Origin: Planctomycetaceae bacterium
Lineage (GTDB): Bacteria; Planctomycetota; Planctomycetia; Pirellulales; Pirellulaceae
Assembly (NCBI GenBank): GCA_024642765.1
Contig: JAHEAM010000143.1
Coordinates: 1-8,792 of the forward strand
Length of the DNA: 8,792 nt
Direction of reading: 5' to 3'
Part shown: positions 1 to 6,239 of the stretch, one piece after another
Numbering within the stretch: the stretch's first letter is position 1
How the letters are laid out: the number at the start of each line of letters is the position of its first letter
Made by a program: the position numbers and the translations under genes
Notes under the pieces: generated by a model
The model's input: the letters and a program-made list of their open reading frames with translations, nothing else
What the model was told of the DNA's origin: nothing
The model's database searches: none

Positions 1-480
1 TACGCAAGCAGTATCGACACAAACAATCGGAGTTTCTGTTTGACGTCGCAAAACGTTCAAGAAACGCCGAGGGGGATCGACTGGCATATCTTCCGTAACC
101 ACCACACTCGCCATGTTCGATAGTGTTAACAAATGCGATCGACGATCGTCGCGATTGGAAAGGTGAAACGCATAACAAATTCCTTGCTGCAAAAGCTGTC
201 GTTGAACGTCGCGAGCGCCTTGCAACATGAACGTATGATGCCGGTCAGATGCATAGTGGTAGTGCTCGGATATCGCATGATAGACCAACAACGGAATATC
301 TTTTTGACTTGCAATCAATCTAGCCGCATCGAGAGCAGGGTTCTCATCGGTGCGAACGGACGTTCGCATCCAATACAATACGAATGGATCAGACTTTGAT
401 GCGATAGAAGGATTTTCCCCGTAAGCACGAGTGCGTTCGCGAATTTGAGCAGGAAGCGATTCAATCATCGTCATCATCAT
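1..480 (-). CDS. Class II-like deoxyribodipyrimidine photolyase, N-terminal 160 residues (3' end outside window)
   Basis: The minus strand is open from an ATG at 480 to the window edge, giving 160 residues with no stop. Residues 33-53 contain VLYWMRTSVRTDENPAL, which matches the class II photolyase pattern VxYWMxxxxRxxxNxAL at the first strand of the alpha/beta antenna domain. SDRHHTFMLQGARDVQRQL (78-96) and YAFHL (103-107) fit the same domain. Family members use FAD and light to split cyclobutane pyrimidine dimers; the FAD-binding domain lies outside the window, so activity cannot be judged. The start is uncertain: ATGs at 480, 477, 474 and 468 are in frame. The one at 480 overlaps the stop of the upstream membrane-protein gene as ATGA, suggesting translational coupling. 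It is probably the last visible gene of a nei-membrane protein-photolyase operon. Confidence 0.82.
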   Translation of the reverse strand, partial: MMMTMIESLPAQIRERTRAYGENPSIASKSDPFVLYWMRTSVRTDENPALDAARLIASQKDIPLLVYHAISEHYHYASDRHHTFMLQGARDVQRQLLQQGICYAFHLSNRDDRRSHLLTLSNMASVVVTEDMPVDPPRRFLNVLRRQTETPIVCVDTACV

Positions 481-941
481 AGTGATCCATTTGTTGATTC
501 TGACAGAACACGAATGAGCATTGAAATCACGATGACACTGCGAACCGTCCAAGCTATCGTTCTAATCCAATTGGATTGAACGAGCCATTGATAGGCTGCT
601 GGATCAAAGCCCAGTACAAGTTTTTCGTGACAGGGCACTTGGATAAAAGCTGTCGATGACCAAATCAAAACGACCAACCCGAGCCCTAAATAGATTGACA
701 GTTGGCCAATACTGTCCATCGGATACCAGACCATCAGAACCGCCGTCGCAAGTTCGATCAACATGACTGGCCCGACGATGTAGGTAATGTTGGTTTGATG
801 CCGTTGTTGATAACGAATGTAATTTTGATCGCCAATGTCATCAAATAAAGGATAGTGAACAACCTGTACCATCCAGATCAATCCAGTCAGAAACAATGTC
901 GCAACAACGTTGGCTAAAAAGATGGACAGCGTCCCATTCAT
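477..941 (-). CDS. Four-helix integral membrane protein, unknown function, photolyase-linked
   Basis: A 154-residue, very hydrophobic protein with four predicted membrane helices near residues 4-27, 53-73, 81-101 and 125-146. Motifs that look conserved are VQVVHYPLF after helix 1 (25-33), QVPCHEKL after helix 3 (101-108) and NWIRTIAW at the start of helix 4 (124-131). I recall similar sequences as uncharacterised membrane proteins beside photolyase or cryptochrome genes, but I cannot name a Pfam family. The two membrane-edge histidines (H29, H105) could bind a cofactor or metal; this is speculation. A purine-rich stretch (GGGTAAGGA) lies just before the ATG. The gene starts 55 bases after the glycosylase stop, and its TGA overlaps the ATG of the downstream photolyase, so the three genes are probably co-transcribed. 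Confidence 0.75.
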   Translation of the reverse strand: MNGTLSIFLANVVATLFLTGLIWMVQVVHYPLFDDIGDQNYIRYQQRHQTNITYIVGPVMLIELATAVLMVWYPMDSIGQLSIYLGLGLVVLIWSSTAFIQVPCHEKLVLGFDPAAYQWLVQSNWIRTIAWTVRSVIVISMLIRVLSESTNGSL

Positions 942-996
942 TTCCTTACCCGTCTGAAAAACCTTGAAACAAATCAGTCAGTTTGCGATGATCAAA

Positions 997-1788
997 CTAC
1001 AATTTCTGACAACGATCACAAGCATACATTTTTCGATTCGCCAAGTCCCAGGTTTTGACTGGTCTATCGCATCTTGGGCAGCGCGAACGCTTATAAATGT
1101 TCAGTCGTTCAGACGCTTTCAAGTGTTTCGGGACGCGTCCCTCCGCATCGAAACCAGCCGTGATGATCTTGTTATGTTGGACACCGATTTTCAGCAAACG
1201 GGAAGTGAGCTTCCAAAGTTTGTCAAAGGTTTCTCGTGTGATTTGATTTGCAGGAAATTGCGGATGAATTCCCATCAGGAACAATATCTCAGCGCGATAG
1301 ACGTTTCCAACTCCAGCAAGCACCGACTGATTCAGCAACAGGCTGCCGATGGCCGAACGACTTTTTTGCAATTTGTTCCAAACAGTTTCTGCCGACGCAT
1401 CGTCGCGAAGAGGGTCCACCCCCAATCGCAGCGTGAGTTTTTCAAATTGACACGTGTCAATCAACTCACAGCAGTTCGGGCCAATTAGATCAAATGAACG
1501 CTCTCTTCCGATCATCCGAAGACGCACAGCGCCTCGAGGTTCACGCGGCGGGTTTCGCTGCAAACGGAATTTTCCGTAAAGCCCCAGGTGAATATGCGTG
1601 ATCAAATGGCGATTCCAATGGTAGAACAAATGCTTGCCATGTGCAGAAACGTCGCGAAGTTGCCTTCCGTTGATTCTCTTAGCCTCGTCGCTAAATCGTC
1701 CCTGGGGCGACAAAGCGACGAAGCGTTGCCCTGCAAACCATTTTTGATGGTCGCTGGCAATGCGATGAATCGTGTGCCCTTCAGGCAT
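997..1788 (-). CDS. nei: Fpg/Nei-family DNA glycosylase/AP lyase (Nei-like, MPEGHT type)
   Basis: A bifunctional base-excision repair enzyme that removes oxidised bases and cuts the abasic strand by beta,delta-elimination. It is 263 residues, normal for the family. The start MPEGHTIHR supplies the catalytic Pro2 (nucleophile after Met removal) and Glu3. Lys52 in SAHGKHLFYHW is the beta-hairpin catalytic lysine. The helix-two-turn-helix region is QSVLAGVGNVYRAEILF (about 154-170). A C-terminal zinc finger has C237-X2-C240 and C257-X2-C260, with R252 in the DNA-binding hairpin. MPEGHTIHR is typical of Nei-type rather than MutM-type enzymes. The start is fixed by the required N-terminal proline and by AAAGGA six bases upstream. 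It is the first recognised gene of a leftward operon with the membrane protein and photolyase, so oxidative and UV damage repair are linked. Confidence 0.93.
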   Translation of the reverse strand: MPEGHTIHRIASDHQKWFAGQRFVALSPQGRFSDEAKRINGRQLRDVSAHGKHLFYHWNRHLITHIHLGLYGKFRLQRNPPREPRGAVRLRMIGRERSFDLIGPNCCELIDTCQFEKLTLRLGVDPLRDDASAETVWNKLQKSRSAIGSLLLNQSVLAGVGNVYRAEILFLMGIHPQFPANQITRETFDKLWKLTSRLLKIGVQHNKIITAGFDAEGRVPKHLKASERLNIYKRSRCPRCDRPVKTWDLANRKMYACDRCQKL

Positions 1789-1829
1789 CGCTGTTCCTTT
1801 AATTTCCTTGAATTTTGCTTGTGCCGAGT

Positions 1830-1967
1830 CTACCTGTGCAGCTCTGCCAGATCGATTTGGGAGTTGCCCGTTGTTCTGGGTGGTTCCTTGCGGTATTTAA
1901 GGACCGCAAACCACCGGTGGTTATCACGGCCCTCCCAGAGTTTGCGGACCACAACCCAGATGTTCAC
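1830..1967 (-). CDS. Possible 45-residue small ORF upstream of nei
   Basis: A GTG-initiated frame on the minus strand reads 45 residues before a TAG at 1832-1830. AAGGA lies about ten bases upstream of the GTG, and an in-frame TAA precedes it. The product is basic and tryptophan-rich (VVVRKLWEGRDNHRWFAVLKY near the N-terminus, then KEPPRTTGNSQIDLAELHR) and looks more like protein than random translation. I do not recognise a family. It overlaps several inverted repeats, so the same bases may instead act as a DNA or RNA structure, or be the remnant of a larger gene. It lies 41 bases ahead of nei on the same strand and could be a leader ORF. Confidence 0.28.
   Translation of the reverse strand: MNIWVVVRKLWEGRDNHRWFAVLKYRKEPPRTTGNSQIDLAELHR
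1876..1959. repeat. Nested inverted repeats in the nei/photolyase divergent region
   Basis: TTGCGGT (1888-1894) pairs with ACCGCAA (1903-1909) across an eight-base loop. It is followed immediately by a perfect 14-base palindrome, AACCACCGGTGGTT (1909-1922). The outer CTGGGT (1876-1881) pairs with ACCCAG (1954-1959), with further imperfect pairing inside (GGTTCC against GGACCAC). Together these could form a branched structure. Position between divergent repair genes suggests an operator or attenuator, but a decayed mobile repeat or overlap with a small ORF is equally possible. Confidence 0.5.
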
Positions 1968-1980
1968 TAAAACCAATCCT

Positions 1981-2028
1981 TAAGACAATTTTATCGATCA
2001 GTACCAGGGACGCAGACCAAGCGTCTTA
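1981..2028. promoter_or_regulatory. Competing inverted repeats upstream of the PhrB-type photolyase
   Basis: TAAGAC (1981-1986) is complementary to GTCTTA (2023-2028). Inside this, GACGC (2009-2013) pairs with GCGTC (2021-2025) across seven bases. The two pairings share the bases GTC, so they are mutually exclusive. They lie 46-93 bases before the photolyase start and may be an operator or 5' leader structure. No clear -35/-10 pair was found. Confidence 0.25.
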
Positions 2029-2073
2029 CGCGTTTGATGTCTAACTCCACAAAAGCCACTTCGAAAGACGACA

Positions 2074-3567
2074 TTGGATCTACTTATTTTCCCACATCAA
2101 CTGTTTGATGATCATCCGGGGCTTGAGCTCAAACCGTCCCGTATCGTGTTGATTGAGGACAGTCTCTTCTTTGGCGATCATCGCTACCCGATGAATTTTC
2201 ATAAACAGAAGATTTGGCTACATCGGGCGACAATGAAACGATACGAGCAAAAGCTGCAATCGAAGGGCCTTAAAACGCTCTATATAAACTACGACCCCAC
2301 GCCGGATTCTCTGAAACGACATTTGAAAATGATCCGTCGTTCCATGCCTCCGTTGCCTCGCAAACTGATTTTGGTGGAACCCGATGATTTCATTCTTACA
2401 CGACGCCTCAAACGATTTTGTCGGCAGTTGAAAATCTCGTTACATATGGTACCGAATCCCGGCTTCATCAATCAGCCGCATGAGAATCAAGAGTACCGGT
2501 CCCGTAAAAAACGCTGGTTCATGGCGGACTTTTACGAGTTTCAACGCATGCGACTCGGCATCCTGATGGATGGTGACACGCCGGTTGGCGGAAAATGGAG
2601 CTTCGATGAAGACAATCGGAAAAAAGTGCCAGCGAAGGTTCTCGATAGGATTCCTGCCTTGCTCCAGTTGGAACGTGACGGTATCGACGACGAAGCCACC
2701 AAGTATGTTGCCCAGAAGTTCGCTGAAAATCCTGGAAACCTCGACTGCCTCTTCTATCCGACGTCGCACGCCGACGCGAGGAAATGGCTGGAGCACTTCT
2801 TGAAAAACCGATTTGAGGGGTTTGGCGACTACGAAGATGCGATCGTGGAAGACGAATCATGGCTCTGGCACAGCATACTTACTCCTTCGCTCAATGTTGG
2901 ACTTTTGACACCCACTCAAATCGTCAACGCGACATTGGAATTTGCCAATAAAAACGAGGTGCCACTCAATTCCCTTGAAGGTTTCTTACGCCAGGTCATT
3001 GGCTGGCGGGAATTCATTCGCGCTACCTATCAAGACCATGGCGTTCAAATGCGCACAACGAACTATTGGAATCATCACCGGAAAATTCCGCCTAGCTTTT
3101 ACAAGGGCACGACGGGTATTCCGCCTATCGACGATACGATTCGTCGCGTACTCGACACTGGATATTGTCATCACATCGAACGTCTCATGGTCTTGGGAGG
3201 ATTCATGTTTCTATGCGAATTCGATCCCGATGAGATTTACCGCTGGTTCATGGAAATGTTCATTGACAGCTACGATTGGGTAATGGTTCCCAATGCGTAT
3301 GCAATGAGCCAACACGCTGACGGTGGCTTGATTACTACAAAGCCATATTTTTCTGGTTCCTCATACATTCGAAAAATGAGCCACTATAAATCCGGCCCGT
3401 GGTGCGAAATTTGGGATGGCCTTTATTGGCGTTGGATTTGGAACCACGCAGATACGTTGGCCAGGAATCCACGCTGGGCAATGATGTGCAGTATGGCCAG
3501 GAAAATGGATTCCGCTAAACGCAAGGAGCATTTAGAAAACGCGGCCAAATACCTTATGAGCTTGTAG
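2074..3567 (+). CDS. PhrB-type cryptochrome/photolyase, apparently without the [4Fe-4S] cysteines
   Basis: A 497-residue protein of the bacterial (6-4) photolyase/cryptochrome (FeS-BCP) family, which uses FAD and a lumazine-type antenna. Landmarks: LLIFPHQLF at the N-terminus, FHKQKIWLHRATMKRYE (42-58), the family-diagnostic GGKWSFDEDNRKK (172-184), FLRQVIGWREFIR (304-316), GYCHHIERLMVLGGF (363-377, with the paired H366-H367), DSYDWVMVPNAYAMSQHADGG (398-418), and a C-terminal WCEIWDGLYWRW. Agrobacterium PhrB binds a cluster through four cysteines. Here the first aligns with P351, and the CxxC of the MSDYCxxC motif reads HYKSGP (437-442), so the cluster is probably absent. The start is TTG: the frame has no upstream ATG after an in-frame TGA at 2035, and a later ATG would delete the first strand. 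No strong Shine-Dalgarno is visible. It is transcribed divergently from nei and converges on TIGR03643. Confidence 0.92.
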   Translation: MDLLIFPHQLFDDHPGLELKPSRIVLIEDSLFFGDHRYPMNFHKQKIWLHRATMKRYEQKLQSKGLKTLYINYDPTPDSLKRHLKMIRRSMPPLPRKLILVEPDDFILTRRLKRFCRQLKISLHMVPNPGFINQPHENQEYRSRKKRWFMADFYEFQRMRLGILMDGDTPVGGKWSFDEDNRKKVPAKVLDRIPALLQLERDGIDDEATKYVAQKFAENPGNLDCLFYPTSHADARKWLEHFLKNRFEGFGDYEDAIVEDESWLWHSILTPSLNVGLLTPTQIVNATLEFANKNEVPLNSLEGFLRQVIGWREFIRATYQDHGVQMRTTNYWNHHRKIPPSFYKGTTGIPPIDDTIRRVLDTGYCHHIERLMVLGGFMFLCEFDPDEIYRWFMEMFIDSYDWVMVPNAYAMSQHADGGLITTKPYFSGSSYIRKMSHYKSGPWCEIWDGLYWRWIWNHADTLARNPRWAMMCSMARKMDSAKRKEHLENAAKYLMSL

Positions 3568-3584
3568 CCTCCTTGAAGGGTAAA

Positions 3585-3833
3585 CTAGCTGCGCTGACTC
3601 TTGCAACGAAATCGCCCAAAAACGAACGATCGTCTGAAAAGATGTTTTGTCGCCCGACCAGCCGTACGTTTTCTCCAAAGTCGAAATGAAGATGACTTTA
3701 AATGCTTGCGCATCAGCTTGATGACTTGTCCAGGCTCCAAACCGAATTGTTCACGGATTGCGTCGAATGTCGTCCTATCTTCCCATGCCATTTGTACGAC
3801 ACGGTCGATTTCTGCGTCGGTAAGAGTTTCCAT
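3585..3833 (-). CDS. TIGR03643 (DUF2805-like) family protein
   Basis: An 82-residue basic protein. Residues 15-64 carry the family signature MAWEDRTTFDAIREQFGL, VIKLMRKHLKSSSFRLWRKR and GRATKH. The function is unknown. The first half (DAEIDRVVQMAWEDRTTFDAIREQFGLEPGQVIKLMR) looks like a helix-turn-helix, which with the arginine-rich second half would suit nucleic-acid binding; that is inference. The tail after KH (65-82) is unlike the family core and basic. AAGG lies eight bases before the ATG, and the gene begins three bases after the DUF2256 stop, so the two are surely co-transcribed. It ends 17 bases from the convergent photolyase stop, with no recognisable terminator between them. Confidence 0.88.
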   Translation of the reverse strand: METLTDAEIDRVVQMAWEDRTTFDAIREQFGLEPGQVIKLMRKHLKSSSFRLWRKRTAGRATKHLFRRSFVFGRFRCKSQRS

Positions 3834-3836
3834 CAG

Positions 3837-4022
3837 TCAGACCTTTGGCCCCAGAGCAAATTTCGAAACATCAGACAATGGACTTCGTTTGTCGCGGCGG
3901 CAACGCTCGCTGCAATACCTAATTTCATCCCATGATTTCGACCATTTCCTGCGCCAAGTCATTGGCTTGCCGCAAGTTACGCATTTTTTGTGTGGAAGAT
4001 TTTCTTTCTTCATTTGCTCCAA
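3837..4022 (-). CDS. DUF2256 zinc-ribbon protein
   Basis: A 61-residue protein with the DUF2256 core: LPHKKCVTCGKPMTWRRKW (9-27) and WDEIRYCSERCRR (31-43). The cysteines C14-X2-C17 and C37-X3-C41 should bind one zinc ion. The tail (44-61) is short and unconserved. The family has no known biochemical function; its genes commonly lie near cryptochrome/photolyase genes and TIGR03643, as here. Two starts are possible, at 4022 and at 4013 (MKKENLPHKK); GGAG sequences lie close to both, and the second gives the more usual family length. It begins 15 bases after the upstream membrane-protein frame and is followed at three bases by TIGR03643, indicating one leftward operon. Confidence 0.9.
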   Translation of the reverse strand: MEQMKKENLPHKKCVTCGKPMTWRRKWSKSWDEIRYCSERCRRDKRSPLSDVSKFALGPKV

Positions 4023-4037
4023 AACTCCGACTTAGTT

Positions 4038-5184
4038 TTAGTCTGTTGGCAAAAGCATCCAAAGCTCTGGGCGACCTAAGTTGCAATGAACCGATCGGGA
4101 CAAAAATCCGAGACAAGCCCACGAGAAAAACAATGCCGTGCGGGCAACATTCCAAGCCGCAAATCCCCTAACGGTTTCCTGACGAGTCCGGCCCTGAACA
4201 CTCGGAACAGGATGAAAAAGGGTTTCAACGAGTGGCGGCCGTTCGGGTTCATCGTCCTGCAATTGATCCATGGTCGAAGCGGTGTTCGAAACCAACTCGA
4301 GAGGCATGCCTAGCTGAACGAGCGTTTGATCGATCTGCAGAGATGCATTCCGACTTATCGTTGGCAACATAAGCAAACCAAAGAACGACCAAACAGTGAA
4401 TCCGCACATCGTCGTGACAAGGCCAGCGACACTAGCTAGTCCTGCTCCAGGAAGAAACGTGCAGAGCAAAAATCCAACAATGTTCCACACAAATGCAAGG
4501 CTCAATCCTCGGGTGTAGCTGCCTGTACTGACCGCCAAAGCCCGTCGCGCGATTGCCGTTGCAAGCTCCTCTGTAGCAAAAGAAAGCCACGCTTTCGGCA
4601 GCACAATTTTTGTATTCTTGCCCAACCCGATCACACCGCCCGTGAATCCGATATCATCGTGCTCGACAACCACGGTTTGAGGTACGAAAATCTGCCAAGA
4701 CTGAATCAAGGCAATGGCATCGAGCAGCTTTGCCGCGCATGCATCGGAGTTGGCTGCCCGATTAAGAATCAAACGATTCCGAACGACAAAACATGCAATC
4801 GTAAATACGCAAACAGCAATCAATCCACCTGAAGTTCCGTACAGCTGACTTAATAGCACGATTACACTACCGAATATAACGAAGAGCATCGCCTGAAAGA
4901 AAGATAGCAGCCGCAGTGTAGCTTCGAAGCCAATCGCCAAACGATGCATCGGATTTATCGAACTTATTCGGCAGCAAAAATCCACCTAGGAAATCCAGCG
5001 GCAAGAGCCATAACATGAACAAACCATTTACTGCCGTCAATTGCAGGAACTCGCGAATACCTAGCCCTTGCTTTTTCTCGAGCAAGAATTGCGGTATTCC
5101 CAAGGTCAATGCGACCAATGCGATCATTACCAGCGAGCCAACGCCAGTAATACCCAACAAAAGTCGCGATCGGCCATAAGTCAT
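4038..5184 (-). pseudogene. M48-like membrane protein lacking the metal site, split by a +1 frameshift
   Basis: Two overlapping frames together make one protein. Frame A (ATG at 5184, stop at 4867) gives 105 residues with helices near 8-30 and 49-70, then LPLDFLGGFLLP. Frame B continues to the stop at 4038. Removing one base near 4923 joins A residues 1-87 (to DWLR) to ATLRLLSFFQAMLF, giving about 381 residues. Beyond the join come more membrane helices and a region laid out like an M48 peptidase: KIVLPKAWLSFATEELATAIA, then RRALAVSTG where HExxH should stand, then a long helix pair and LQIDQTLVQLG in place of ExxAD. The C-terminus HCNLGRPELWMLLPTD looks conserved. A metal-dependent protease is therefore unlikely. 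Without the shift, frame B would start at GTG 4985. It heads the leftward operon with DUF2256 and TIGR03643. It could be a real mutation, a sequencing error, or recoding. Confidence 0.7.
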
Positions 5185-5505
5185 ATTGATGATTTCGGTT
5201 GAGAGTTATTGGATCAATTCTTTGACTTATCACGGAAGACCGCAATGATCGTCGCTTGGTAACTCGGATGCTGCATCCATTGAGTCGTTTTGCTCGTCTT
5301 CCTAAGTTTCTTGCGCTATTTACGATTTTAGCTTTTGGTTCTGTTTCCCCCGACGGAATACTCTCATCGAAGACTGGACGGCCAATTGGAATTAAGTAAT
5401 CGAAGCATCTGCGGCCGAACGATGACTCGTATACCAAGTTTGAGTTACATGCACAGGTTCTTTGCGGTCACTTGATCTCACTCGAAAAATCTTGAAGGAG
5501 TTACT
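5185..5505. other. Divergent intergenic region between the pseudo-M48 and DUF6435 operons
   Basis: 321 bases without a convincing gene. It should hold both divergent promoters, but no good -35/-10 pair was found (TTGACT at 5222-5227 lacks a matching -10). TTGCGGTC occurs on the minus strand at 5238-5245 and on the plus strand at 5462-5469, and the same octamer occurs upstream of nei. A 43-codon plus-strand frame from ATG 5268 to TAA 5399 has a hydrophobic stretch (FLALFTILAFGSVS) but no Shine-Dalgarno, so I do not call it a gene. Confidence 0.5.
5495..5500 (+). promoter_or_regulatory. Strong Shine-Dalgarno of the DUF6435 gene
   Basis: AAGGAG lies five bases before ATG 5506. It is the best ribosome binding site in the window and decides the start of a gene of only 51 codons. 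Confidence 0.85.
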
Positions 5506-5661
5506 ATGTTTGGGATGAAATCAAAAAAAGAGAAGCTGGAAGCCAAACTCGCGAAACTACTTGAAGAAGCATACAAACTGTCGCATACGAATCGCATGAA
5601 GAGCGACCTGAAAGCGGCGGAAGCTGAGGAATTGCGAAAACAAATCGACGCTATGGGCTAA
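5506..5661 (+). CDS. DUF6435 / Lacal_2735-type small coiled-coil protein
   Basis: A 51-residue protein starting MFGMKSKKEKLEAKLAKLL. It is almost entirely charged helix, with leucine heptads over residues 8-25, then YKLSHTNRMKSD (23-34) and a second helix AEAEELRKQIDAM (38-50). This fits the short family NCBI names Lacal_2735 (Pfam DUF6435), whose members have the same KLS-SNR-KSD centre. No enzymatic function is known; a helical hairpin that binds a partner protein is a reasonable inference. An ideal Shine-Dalgarno (AAGGAG, five-base spacing) suggests high expression. It is the first gene of the rightward operon, 37 bases before the next gene, and is too short for most gene callers. Confidence 0.85.
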   Translation: MFGMKSKKEKLEAKLAKLLEEAYKLSHTNRMKSDLKAAEAEELRKQIDAMG

Positions 5662-5698
5662 TCTCGAGAACTAAATCACATTAATAAAAGGAAAATCA

Positions 5699-5911
5699 AT
5701 GAACGCTGATCACACTAAAAATTGGCCAGATCTTGCCATCGGACTTTACGATCGCCTAACAGGTAGTAACGCACAAATCACGTATGGTTTTGAGGACATG
5801 CACATTCAAGTTCCAAGTGGAACGGGTAAAGACGCAGAGCATGCGGAATGGGTAATAAATGGTTCACTGAAGATCAGCACCCTTAGCAAGAGCGACTCCC
5901 CAAAGTCCTGA
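5699..5911 (+). CDS. Small protein of unknown function (70 residues)
   Basis: An acidic, soluble 70-residue protein. The core WPDLAIGLYDRLTG (9-22), ITYGFEDMHIQVPS (27-40) and AEWVINGSLKIST (49-61) has alternating hydrophobic residues in its middle and end, suggesting one helix followed by a small beta sheet. I do not recognise a named domain; my impression is that similar proteins occur beside DUF6435 genes. AAAAGGAAAA precedes the ATG at suitable spacing. The final TGA overlaps the ATG of the next gene (TGATG), so the two are translationally coupled. No signal peptide, cysteine or catalytic motif is visible. It may act with the downstream 94-residue protein, to which it is tied in translation. 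Confidence 0.75.
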   Translation: MNADHTKNWPDLAIGLYDRLTGSNAQITYGFEDMHIQVPSGTGKDAEHAEWVINGSLKISTLSKSDSPKS

Positions 5912-6195
5912 TGGCCGGCGAGCTTGCGGTCGCGATCGCCGGTCAGGAAGCGACAGTTCTTTTTCTAAACGACCAGATTGTCTTGCGGGTCTCTGATTTC
6001 CGCTCGGCATTGGCAATCGTGAACCGCGCAATGCCGAACCCCGAACCCATTGGCAAGCTGCTACTATTCAGTCAAATTGGTTTGAAGGCGCAAGTCGGCC
6101 AACGACGTTCTTTCGAATTGTTTCCGCAACCGAGCGTAATCGTACGTTTGTTGAGCCCACTGATTCGCAAGATGGTTCGCGCGGTCAAAATCTAA
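5911..6195 (+). CDS. Small basic protein of unknown function (94 residues)
   Basis: A 94-residue protein beginning at the A of the upstream TGA. There is no Shine-Dalgarno, so translation probably depends on coupling. An N-terminal beta-rich part (ATVLFLNDQIVLRVSDFRS, 14-32) is followed by a helix (ALAIVNRAMP), then IGKLLLFSQIGLKAQVGQRR (47-66), and ends with FPQPSVIVRLLSPLIRKMVR, a hydrophobic and arginine-containing tail that could lie on a membrane. I cannot assign a family. A GC-rich inverted repeat covers its first codons (5915-5921 with 5936-5942) and could restrain uncoupled initiation. It lies between the 70-residue protein and the SDR gene, 43 bases before the latter. Confidence 0.72.
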   Translation: MAGELAVAIAGQEATVLFLNDQIVLRVSDFRSALAIVNRAMPNPEPIGKLLLFSQIGLKAQVGQRRSFELFPQPSVIVRLLSPLIRKMVRAVKI

Positions 6196-6206
6196 GGAGA
6201 GCTTTA

Positions 6207-6239
6207 TTGTTTGTTGTATCGCTTAGAAAGAATTCCTAG
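6207..6239 (+). other. Possible ten-codon leader ORF coupled to the SDR gene
   Basis: AAGGAGA (6194-6200), overlapping the stop of the previous gene, sits six bases before TTG 6207. That frame encodes MFVVSLRKNS and stops with TAG at 6237-6239, whose G is the first base of the SDR gene's GTG (TAGTG). The SDR start itself has only a weak AGAAAG upstream. This could be a short coupling peptide, or a sign that the SDR start has shifted by mutation. Confidence 0.3.

Noticed and set aside
135..156. Palindrome CGACGATCGTCG in the photolyase
   Set aside because: Lies in coding sequence with ordinary codons; short palindromes of this sort are expected by chance.
133..399. Plus-strand 88-codon frame
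   Set aside because: Antisense shadow of the class II-like photolyase, which is the recognisable frame.
964..1488. Plus-strand 174-codon frame
   Set aside because: Antisense to the Nei glycosylase; no family features.
1588..1983. Plus-strand 131-codon frame reaching into the divergent region
   Set aside because: Mostly antisense to nei, low-quality composition and no ribosome site.
2440..2860. Minus-strand frames inside the PhrB-type gene
   Set aside because: Shadows of a well-supported 497-residue protein.
5222..5250. TTGACT as a -35 element
   Set aside because: The base positions 17 away (ATGATC) are a poor -10, so no promoter is claimed.
5268..5399. 43-codon plus-strand frame with a hydrophobic segment (FLALFTILAFGSVS)
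   Set aside because: No Shine-Dalgarno and no recognised family; noted in the intergenic entry only.
4964..5437. Minus-strand 157-codon frame
   Set aside because: Overlaps the start of the M48-like gene in another frame; arginine-rich, random-looking sequence without motifs or a ribosome site.
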